Positions 10,184 to 15,200 of a stretch of DNA of 15,200 nucleotides are shown one piece after another. The stretch spans positions 1 through 15,200 of the forward strand of contig JAJZCP010000011.1 in the NCBI GenBank assembly GCA_021846065.1. The letters run 5' to 3'. How positions within the stretch are numbered: position 1 is the stretch's first letter; each line of letters opens with the position of its first letter. A program made the position numbers and the translations under genes. Source of the DNA: Acidobacteriota bacterium. GTDB lineage: Bacteria > Acidobacteriota > Terriglobia > Terriglobales > Acidobacteriaceae. The notes under the pieces are model-generated. The model had not been told where the DNA came from and searched no databases. It saw only the letters and a program-made list of their open reading frames with translations.

Positions 10184-10792
10184 CTACAAAAGTCCCTTGG
10201 TGCTGGGCAGCATCGACTTCAGTTGCAGATCGCGGGAACAGGCAAACCGCAGGGCCCGGGCGAAGGCTTTGAACATTGCTTCGACTTTATGGTGGTTCGA
10301 CCGGCCATACAGCACCTTGATGTGAACATTTGCTCGGGCGCCGCGCGCAAACCCCTCAAAGAAGTCCGCCAGCAATTCTGACTGCAGATCACCCACAAGG
10401 CGCACGCGAAGCTGCGGTTCGATGACGTAGGCTGCGCGGCCACTAAGGTCAATGGCGGCAGCCGCCAAGGTCTCATCCATTGGCATCAGGAAGTAGCCGG
10501 CGCGCAAGATCCCACGCTTATCGCCGAGCGCCTGCGTAAAGGCCTCGCCCAGCGCGATGCCAATGTCTTCCACACTGTGGTGCTGGTCGACGTCCAGGTC
10601 GCCGCTGCAGCGGAGCCGCAGGTCAAATGCGCCATGACGCGCAAACAGTTCCAGCATGTGATCCAGAAAGCGGATGCCGGTGCGGACGTCATATTTTCCT
10701 GTTCCTTCAATCGTGAGCGCCAGAGAGATTTGCGTCTCCGTCGTGTTGCGTTCCAGTTTTGCTGCGCGTGGCTTTAGTGGTTTGGCTGCCAT
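10184..10792 (-). CDS. hisB: Imidazoleglycerol-phosphate dehydratase, monofunctional HisB
   Basis: HisB removes water from IGP to form imidazole acetol phosphate. It is a manganese enzyme that assembles as a 24-mer. The 202 residues correspond to the dehydratase domain alone. The N-terminal histidinol-phosphate phosphatase domain of the enterobacterial fusion is absent, so that activity must come from another gene. Metal-binding histidine and glutamate motifs are all present: [31 protein letters not shown] and [12 protein letters not shown]. The final segment ending in STKG is typical. The ATG lies 19 bases inside the end of hisC, with AAGGAG 5 bases ahead. A 14-base gap separates it from hisH. 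Confidence 0.97.
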   Translation of the reverse strand: MAAKPLKPRAAKLERNTTETQISLALTIEGTGKYDVRTGIRFLDHMLELFARHGAFDLRLRCSGDLDVDQHHSVEDIGIALGEAFTQALGDKRGILRAGYFLMPMDETLAAAAIDLSGRAAYVIEPQLRVRLVGDLQSELLADFFEGFARGARANVHIKVLYGRSNHHKVEAMFKAFARALRFACSRDLQLKSMLPSTKGLL

Positions 10793-11868
10793 GCAATCTC
10801 CTTAAGCGAGGCCTCGAGTGATTGCAGCCCTGCGCTTGTATGTTCGACAGTACCCAGCGTGATGCGAACGCATCCTTCACAGCCGGGATCGCTGCTGCGG
10901 TCGCGCACCAGAACTCCGCGTCTGCGCATTGCCTCTACCAGTTCGCGATGCTTCGGGCCGATGCGCATCAGGACAAAGTTTGCGTGGCTCGGCCAATAGG
11001 GAACGCCCATCGCGGTCAAATGCATTTCCACAGTTTTGCGACTTTTCGCCACCTGATCTGCGTACCAATCGATGTATGGCTCGTCCGCAAGCGCTTCCGG
11101 CAGGCATTCCAGCGCAACCGTATTCACGTTATAGGGAGAGCTGACCTTGCGAATAAAGCGCATCGCCTCCGGATGGGCCGCCAGCATTCCTATGCGCAGC
11201 CCAGCCAGGCCATAGGCTTTTGAAAAGGTGCGAGCGACGATGAGGTTTTCAACTCCCGCCGTCTCCGCGAGTACGCTGCTGCCGGAAAAGTGAATATAGG
11301 CTTCATCGACAAGAAGAGCTGCCTGCGGATTGTCCCCGGCGAATTTAAGAAGAAAATGGGAATCCGCGATTGCGCCGGTCGGATTGTTTGGAGACGCCAG
11401 CATGATCAGCCGCGTTTTTGACGTGACCGCAGCCTTCAATCCGTCATAAGGAAATTGCAGGTCTGGCGTTGCTTGTACAGAGCGAACACCCGCGCCGGTT
11501 GCTTCGGCATACAGCCGGTACATGGAAAACGTCGGTGTCACGACGACGACTTCATCCTCGGGCTCGAGATACGTCTCGCAGACAAGATGCAGCGCCTCAT
11601 CGACGCCGTTGGTCAGCAAGACGGCCTCCGGCTGCAGGTTGAAGTGGCGGGCAACGATCTGCTCCACTGGCTCGCGCTCTGGATATCGCGTGAGGCTGGC
11701 AGCAGCGATACGCTGCAACACGGCCTGAATTCGCGGCGAAGGAGCAAACGTGTTCTCGTTGAAGTCCAGTCGCAATCCATCACGCCCGGCAAGCGGCGGA
11801 TGATATTCATGCATGTGCTCCACGGCCGCTCTTGGCCGCAAGGCTTGTGGCCGTGTTGGACGGCTCAT
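10774..11868 (-). CDS. hisC: Histidinol-phosphate aminotransferase
   Basis: HisC transfers the amino group of glutamate to imidazole acetol phosphate, giving histidinol phosphate. It is a cytoplasmic PLP enzyme of fold type I. The 364 residues are normal. Motifs seen are [12 protein letters not shown] near the N-terminus, [12 protein letters not shown] and [11 protein letters not shown] (cofactor and substrate binding), [11 protein letters not shown], and the PLP lysine Lys217 in [16 protein letters not shown]-terminal substrate arginine region: GCVRITLGT. The ATG overlaps the hisD stop as ATGA, with AGGAGG 6 bases ahead. The 3' end overlaps hisB by 19 bases. Other class I aminotransferases are similar, but the operon context makes HisC secure. 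Confidence 0.96.
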   Translation of the reverse strand: MSRPTRPQALRPRAAVEHMHEYHPPLAGRDGLRLDFNENTFAPSPRIQAVLQRIAAASLTRYPEREPVEQIVARHFNLQPEAVLLTNGVDEALHLVCETYLEPEDEVVVVTPTFSMYRLYAEATGAGVRSVQATPDLQFPYDGLKAAVTSKTRLIMLASPNNPTGAIADSHFLLKFAGDNPQAALLVDEAYIHFSGSSVLAETAGVENLIVARTFSKAYGLAGLRIGMLAAHPEAMRFIRKVSSPYNVNTVALECLPEALADEPYIDWYADQVAKSRKTVEMHLTAMGVPYWPSHANFVLMRIGPKHRELVEAMRRRGVLVRDRSSDPGCEGCVRITLGTVEHTSAGLQSLEASLKEIAWQPNH

Positions 11869-13145
11869 CGCTTGCCTCCTGTTTTCCTGCGTTCCAGCCG
11901 GACGGATACGCTTGCAGCGTGGGCTACCAGGCCCTCTGCCGTGGCGAGCGTCATAGCTGCTTCGCCAAACAATGCCAGCCCGGGCGGTGAATATTCCTGT
12001 GTGGTGACGATGCGCAGAAAATCATGCACACTCAGGCCACCACGTACGCGCGCAGCCCGTCCGGTTGGCAGCACATGGTTGGGCCCGGAGACATAATCGC
12101 CCATGCTCTGCGGCGTTGTCGCTCCTATGAAGATAGAGCCGGCATTGCGAATGTGCGGGAGATCGCTCCGAGCATCGATGGTGAGATGTTCAGCGGCAAT
12201 GCGATTGGTTACAGCGAGTGTCTCCGCATGATTCCGCGTGAGAAACACGATGCCGTTCGTCGTGATGGCCTGGCGGGCAATCGCATTTTTCGCAGCCTGC
12301 CGCTGCACCTCTTTCACCGTTGCCTGCGCCAGGCTGGCATTGGCGGTGATCAGGATGGCCATCGCTTCCGGATCGTGTTCCGCCTGGGCAACCAGATCGG
12401 CAGCGATCCATGCAGGATCACCGGTTTCGCTCGCCACGGCAATCTCCGTGGGGCCGGCCATCATGTCAATGCCACAATCAAACGCAACCAGACGTTTGGC
12501 GGTGGTGACGTAGAGATTACCGGGACCGACGATCTTTTCAACCCGCGGGATCGAAGCGGTACCGTATGCTAGTGCCGCAACGGCCTGCGCACCGCCAATG
12601 CGATAGAACGCATCGACGCCCGCCAGATGGGCGGCCGCCAGCGTTTCGCGCGCCGGACGCGGTGAAACAACAACGATGCGCGGCACCCCGGCCACGCGCG
12701 CCGGCTGCACCGTCATAAGCAGCGTGGAAGGAAGCGGATAGCGTCCGCCGGGCACATAACAGCCGACGGATTCCACAGGAATGCAGCACTGCCCGACGGT
12801 GCGTCCGGCCGCGGTGCGCGACCAGGCTTTCGGCTTCTGCCATTCCGCAAACTGACGGATGTTCTTTGCTGCTGTCTGCATGGCGCGCCGGAGCGCAGCC
12901 GGCGTCTGCTCCCACGCCTCGGCCATCTCCTGCCGCGACACAGCCAGGGCAGCATCTTTCTCGAGCCCGTCAAAGCGTGCGGCATAGCGGCGCAGCGCAC
13001 TGTCGCCCTGGCGCTGCACGGCGGTCAGAATCCGCTGCACGGCAGGCTGCAGCCGCGCAGCGGCCGCGCCGGAGCGCTGTTCAATCTGCTGCAGGCGTTG
13101 CTCGGCCGCGCGAGCGGAAGCGCCATAGGTTCGAAGCACTTTCAT
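11865..13145 (-). CDS. hisD: Histidinol dehydrogenase
   Basis: HisD oxidises histidinol to histidine in two NAD-dependent steps, the last of the pathway, using zinc. From the ATG at 13145 it has 426 residues (family about 430). Motifs are WQKPKAW, CYVPGGRYPLPSTLLM, GPGNLYVTTAKRLV, DMMAGPTEIAV, ADLVAQAEHDPEA, the catalytic Glu-His in AAEHLTID, and MGDYVSGPNHVLPTGRAAR with GLSVHDFLR near the end. Two starts are possible. A GTG at 13169 overlaps the hisG stop by 4 bases (GTGA) but has a poor ribosome site. The ATG at 13145 has GGAG 8 bases ahead and begins MKVLRTYG, so I prefer it. The stop overlaps the hisC ATG by 4 bases. Confidence 0.95.
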   Translation of the reverse strand: MKVLRTYGASARAAEQRLQQIEQRSGAAAARLQPAVQRILTAVQRQGDSALRRYAARFDGLEKDAALAVSRQEMAEAWEQTPAALRRAMQTAAKNIRQFAEWQKPKAWSRTAAGRTVGQCCIPVESVGCYVPGGRYPLPSTLLMTVQPARVAGVPRIVVVSPRPARETLAAAHLAGVDAFYRIGGAQAVAALAYGTASIPRVEKIVGPGNLYVTTAKRLVAFDCGIDMMAGPTEIAVASETGDPAWIAADLVAQAEHDPEAMAILITANASLAQATVKEVQRQAAKNAIARQAITTNGIVFLTRNHAETLAVTNRIAAEHLTIDARSDLPHIRNAGSIFIGATTPQSMGDYVSGPNHVLPTGRAARVRGGLSVHDFLRIVTTQEYSPPGLALFGEAAMTLATAEGLVAHAASVSVRLERRKTGGKR

Positions 13146-13165
13146 CGTGATTGCTCCGTCTGCCG

Positions 13166-14041
13166 TCACAGCACGATCTTGTTCAGCGGATATTCAACGA
13201 TGCCGGTAGCGTGCGTCGCCTTCAGCCGGGGAATTACATCGCGCACGGTACGCTCATCAAGGATGGTGTTGACAGCCTTCCAGTCTGCGTCGCTGAGCGT
13301 TGAGATCGTTGGTGCGTTCAACGCAGGCAGCACGGCCAGCACAGCCGCCAGATCGGCTGAACGCACATTCATCATCAAACCCACCTGGCCCTGCGCAGCG
13401 ATGGCGCCCTGCAGCATCATCGCGATGTTGCCGATCTTTTCTTTCTTCCAGGGGTCGGCCCAGGCGGTGCAGTTGGCGATCAGTTGCGTCTCGCTTTCGA
13501 GCACCGTCTCGATGATTCGCAGCCGGTTGGCACGCAGAGAGCTACCGGTTTCCGTTACTTCAACAATCGCATCGGCCAGCACCGGCGGCTTGACCTCTGT
13601 CGCGCCCCAGCTGAAGTCCACCTGCACAGGCACATTTTTTCCGGCAAAGTAACGGCGCGTGGCTTCCACCAATTCTGTCGCGATGATCTTTCCGGCGAGA
13701 TCTTCCGCGCGCTGGTACGGGGAATCCTCCGGCACGGCGAGCACCCAGCGCACTTTCTGCCGGCTCTGTTTGGAGTAGGTAAGGCTGGCGATCGACTCCA
13801 CAGCAAGACCGCTTTCGGTCACCCAGTCGTTGCCGGTAAGTCCGGCATCCAGCGCGCCGTGGTTCACATAGCGCGCCATCTCCTGCGCCCGGATCAGCAT
13901 GCACTCAATTTCAGGATCGTCGATGCCAGGAAAGTAGGAGCGGCCATTGGCGAAGATGCGCCAGCCGGCGCGCTCAAACAGGGCGATGGTTGCATCCTGC
14001 AGACTGCCTTTTGGAATGCCGAGACGAAGTTTGCGGCTCAT
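13166..14041 (-). CDS. hisG: ATP phosphoribosyltransferase, long form
   Basis: HisG joins ATP and PRPP to make phosphoribosyl-ATP, the committed and normally histidine-inhibited first step. The 291 residues fit the long form, which carries a C-terminal regulatory domain and needs no HisZ partner; none is seen here. The N-terminus [19 protein letters not shown] and the domain around [12 protein letters not shown] are typical. The PRPP-binding loop is [16 protein letters not shown] (about residues 158-173). The last 75 or so residues, ending [12 protein letters not shown], match the allosteric domain. The ATG overlaps the hisI stop (ATGA), with AAGGAG 5 bases ahead. Feedback inhibition of HisG would act alongside the attenuator upstream of hisI. 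Confidence 0.96.
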   Translation of the reverse strand: MSRKLRLGIPKGSLQDATIALFERAGWRIFANGRSYFPGIDDPEIECMLIRAQEMARYVNHGALDAGLTGNDWVTESGLAVESIASLTYSKQSRQKVRWVLAVPEDSPYQRAEDLAGKIIATELVEATRRYFAGKNVPVQVDFSWGATEVKPPVLADAIVEVTETGSSLRANRLRIIETVLESETQLIANCTAWADPWKKEKIGNIAMMLQGAIAAQGQVGLMMNVRSADLAAVLAVLPALNAPTISTLSDADWKAVNTILDERTVRDVIPRLKATHATGIVEYPLNKIVL

Positions 14042-14430
14042 GCCTGCTCCTTGCTGCCGCTGGTAGGCACGGCGGCCAGTGCAATGGGGCGCGTAAAGCA
14101 GCTCACTGTTCCTTCATGGCAGACGAGCCCATCGCCTTCCACCTGTACGCGAAACAGCAGGGTGTCCTGGTCGCAGTCGGTGCGGGCTTCCACAATGCGC
14201 AGCCGGTTGCCGCTGGTTTCGCCCTTCATCCAAAGCTTGCGGCGGGTACGGCTCCAGAAGGTGACAAAGCCGCTTTCAAGCGTTTTGCGATAGCTCTCGG
14301 GGTTGAGGAAGCCAACCATCAGCAACTCTCCGGTTGCGGCATCCTGCACGATGCCCGGAACAAGACCATCGAGCTTGGTGAAGTCGATGGCGGCGGCGCC
14401 GGTGTCCGGCATGGAAACGGGTGCGGTCAT
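14038..14430 (-). CDS. hisI: Phosphoribosyl-AMP cyclohydrolase, single-domain HisI
   Basis: HisI opens the purine ring of phosphoribosyl-AMP, the third step of histidine synthesis, using zinc. The 130 residues comprise only the cyclohydrolase domain. The signature motifs are [18 protein letters not shown], the metal-binding run DCDQDTLLF (Asp85, Cys86, Asp87, Asp89) and CHEGTVSCF (Cys104, Cys111). The HisE pyrophosphatase domain often fused at the C-terminus is missing and no separate hisE is seen in the window. This is the first structural gene of the operon, 32 bases after the attenuator terminator. The ATG has a purine-rich AAGGAAAGTAAGG stretch ahead of it. The stop overlaps the hisG ATG by 4 bases. 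Confidence 0.95.
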   Translation of the reverse strand: MTAPVSMPDTGAAAIDFTKLDGLVPGIVQDAATGELLMVGFLNPESYRKTLESGFVTFWSRTRRKLWMKGETSGNRLRIVEARTDCDQDTLLFRVQVEGDGLVCHEGTVSCFTRPIALAAVPTSGSKEQA

Positions 14431-14462
14431 GTCCTTACTTTCCTTGGGTAGGGAATGCGTCT

Positions 14463-14499
14463 GAAAACAAAAATCCCGCGGATGCGAGGCATCAGCGGG
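14463..14499 (-). terminator. Intrinsic terminator of the his attenuator
   Basis: On the - strand the arms CCCGC-T-GATGC (14499-14489) and GCATC-C-GCGGG (14485-14475) pair as ten base pairs with one T/C mismatch around a three-base loop, followed at once by ATTTTTGTTTTC. This is a textbook rho-independent terminator. It stands between the histidine-rich leader peptide and hisI, 32 bases before the hisI start, so it would cut off the operon unless prevented. Its 5' arm can instead pair with 14568-14559 inside the leader reading frame. Confidence 0.88.
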
Positions 14500-14535
14500 C
14501 GGCTTTGGAACGAAAACCTGAGAGCTCTGGGGAGA

Positions 14536-14613
14536 TCAGGGATGGGTCGGTAGCGCTTCGCTGACACCGGTCGCGATGGAGTGGGTATGCGAATGGTGTC
14601 GATGAAGCTGCAT
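14536..14613 (-). CDS. hisL: his operon leader peptide
   Basis: A 25-residue open reading frame begins with ATG at 14613 and ends with TGA at 14536. Residues 4-11 read HRHHSHTH, five histidines in eight residues, with another at position 24. It lies between a sigma-70-like promoter and an intrinsic terminator, directly ahead of a full his operon, so a leader peptide measuring charged histidyl-tRNA is the natural reading. It resembles enterobacterial HisL in purpose but not in sequence: the histidines are interrupted rather than in one uninterrupted run, and it is longer. No ribosome-binding site precedes the ATG, and the predicted transcription start is at or one base before it, so translation is probably leaderless. 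The same frame is open further upstream to 14787, but that part precedes the promoter. Confidence 0.85.
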   Translation of the reverse strand: MQLHRHHSHTHSIATGVSEALPTHP

Positions 14614-14620
14614 GAAGAAA

Positions 14621-14648
14621 ACAATAGCAGAATCTGCCAGCATGTCAA
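14621..14648 (-). promoter_or_regulatory. his operon promoter, sigma-70 type
   Basis: On the - strand a perfect -35 box TTGACA (14648-14643) is followed by a 16-base spacer and a -10 box TATTGT (14626-14621; four of six match TATAAT, including the key first A and last T). Transcription would start at about 14614, within a base or two of the leader peptide ATG at 14613. The position immediately upstream of hisL supports it. Confidence 0.7.
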
Positions 14649-14700
14649 CCCAGGCGCTTACATGCCGCCGTATCTGCGCAGGGGAGCATTGGCTTTTGTG

Positions 14701-14735
14701 GGCTGGCCCAAGCAGCCGATCCGCTCGGGCCAGCC
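14701..14735. repeat. Inverted repeat after the upstream gene, possible terminator hairpin
   Basis: GGCTGGCCC (14701-14709) and GGGCCAGCC (14727-14735) are perfect 9-base complements around a 17-base loop. The hairpin lies 14 bases after the stop of the partial gene at 14750 and ahead of the his promoter. It has no U-tract in the direction of transcription, so it may be an atypical terminator, a 3'-end stabilising hairpin or a dispersed palindromic element. Confidence 0.5.
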
Positions 14736-14749
14736 TAATCATGCTGCGC

Positions 14750-15200
14750 CTACTGGCATGCTGAGGGTTGTTGCATCGGCGCAGCATGCAACGCCGGCTG
14801 GTGCTGGGCCGTCAGCTCCTGGTTGACCGCATCGATCTGCTGGTGGATCGCGCCGTTCCAGGTCTGCGTGACCGTTGCGAGATCTTTGCAGTAGTCGGCA
14901 AAGGCCGTCTGCATGGCGGCGGTTGGCTCGGCATCGGCGCTGTCGACCAGCGTTGCCAGCGAGCCAAACTCTCCGTTCAACAGGCCAAAGGAGGGCTTGG
15001 GTTTCTTGGGACTGAACCCGCCGCCACCCTTCTTGCCTTCAGCCTTTGCCACAGCGTCATCCAGCGTCTGCAGGGTCTTGGTCACCGGCGCCGACGTATC
15101 CTTGAGCGCGCCGCGCTCCTTCATAATTGCGTCGTGCAGGGCGGCGGCAGCGTTGTAATCCGTATAGGTCGCGCTTGTCAGGGCCGCGGCTTTGCGTTCC
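14750..15200 (-). CDS. C-terminal part of a large protein, probably BNR/sortilin-type beta-propeller, 5'-truncated by window edge
   Basis: The frame is open from the right window edge to TAG at 14750, so about 149 C-terminal residues are seen; the ATG at 15124 is only an internal Met. The segment is helical and alanine-rich (AAALTSATYTDYNAAAALHD; LQTLDDAVAKAEGKKGGGG), followed by SFGLLNGEFGSLATLVDSAD and EPTAAMQTAFADYCKDLATV. I recognise this as the tail pattern of large BNR-repeat/sortilin-like propeller proteins (often labelled glycosyl hydrolase), where a glycine-rich linker precedes a conserved LNGxxGSLxxxVDxAD helix bundle. That match is from memory, so the family call is only moderate. 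No enzymatic residues are in this part. Transcription runs towards the his operon, which has its own promoter. Confidence 0.7.
   Translation of the reverse strand, partial: ERKAAALTSATYTDYNAAAALHDAIMKERGALKDTSAPVTKTLQTLDDAVAKAEGKKGGGGFSPKKPKPSFGLLNGEFGSLATLVDSADAEPTAAMQTAFADYCKDLATVTQTWNGAIHQQIDAVNQELTAQHQPALHAAPMQQPSACQ

Larger units (their letters stand above)
14463..14613 (-). promoter_or_regulatory. Histidine-responsive transcription attenuator (leader RNA)
   Basis: Four RNA segments can be read by eye. Segment 1 is GACACC (14600-14595), inside the His codon cluster. Segment 2 is GGUGUCAGCG (14568-14559), in leader codons 16-19. Segment 3 is CGCUGAUGCC (14497-14488), and segment 4 is the 3' arm of the terminator (14485-14475). 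Segments 1 and 2 can form six perfect pairs, 2 and 3 ten contiguous pairs including two G-U, and 3 and 4 the terminator. A ribosome stalled on His codons would cover segment 1, leave 2 to pair with 3, and prevent termination. With histidine present, 3:4 forms and transcription stops before hisI. This is the classical his/trp logic; the folds are predicted, not measured. Confidence 0.85.

Noticed and set aside
14536..14787. An 83-codon frame whose last 25 codons are the leader peptide
   Set aside because: The upstream part lies before the predicted transcription start, crosses the hairpin and promoter, and has no protein-like character; only the ATG at 14613 fits the promoter.

Overview
The window reads as a chromosomal segment of a GC-rich Gram-negative bacterium, most probably an acidobacterium (Acidobacteriota, class Terriglobia). 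That placement is an inference. It rests on the OmpL-like (BBP2) porin, on the tail of what looks like a large BNR/sortilin-type propeller protein with the asparagine/alanine-rich ending common in that group, and on the overall protein flavour. Nothing in the window fixes the species.

Layout. Positions 1-5730 on the + strand hold gltB (5' end missing) and gltD, the two NADPH-glutamate synthase subunits, overlapping by 8 bases. All other genes lie on the - strand. Reading from the right edge in the direction of transcription: the C-terminal end of a large protein (15200-14750); a 136-base intergenic region with a hairpin and a sigma-70-like promoter; a histidine-rich leader peptide with a transcription attenuator (14613-14463); a compact histidine operon hisI-hisG-hisD-hisC-hisB-hisH-hisF-hisA (14430-8067); a LysR-type regulator (8028-7147); and an outer-membrane porin (6928-5741) whose end faces gltD across 10 bases.

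How it works together. The operon encodes phosphoribosyl-ATP synthesis (HisG), cyclohydrolase (HisI), isomerase (HisA), the imidazole glycerol phosphate synthase pair (HisH plus HisF), dehydratase (HisB), aminotransferase (HisC) and dehydrogenase (HisD). Phosphoribosyl-ATP pyrophosphatase (HisE) and histidinol-phosphate phosphatase are not seen here and must be encoded elsewhere. Genes overlap by 4 to 19 bases or are separated by short gaps, which suggests one transcript. GltBD makes glutamate, the amino donor used by HisC.

Main discoveries. (1) A complete his attenuator can be read from the DNA: a promoter, a 25-residue leader peptide with five histidines in eight residues, mutually exclusive RNA pairings (1:2, 2:3, 3:4) and an intrinsic terminator with a U-tract just before hisI. 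The predicted transcription start coincides with the leader AUG, so the leader peptide would be translated from a leaderless RNA. (2) hisF is split by a single extra G in a run of seven, so it is either a sequencing error, a real mutation, or a gene rescued by slippage.
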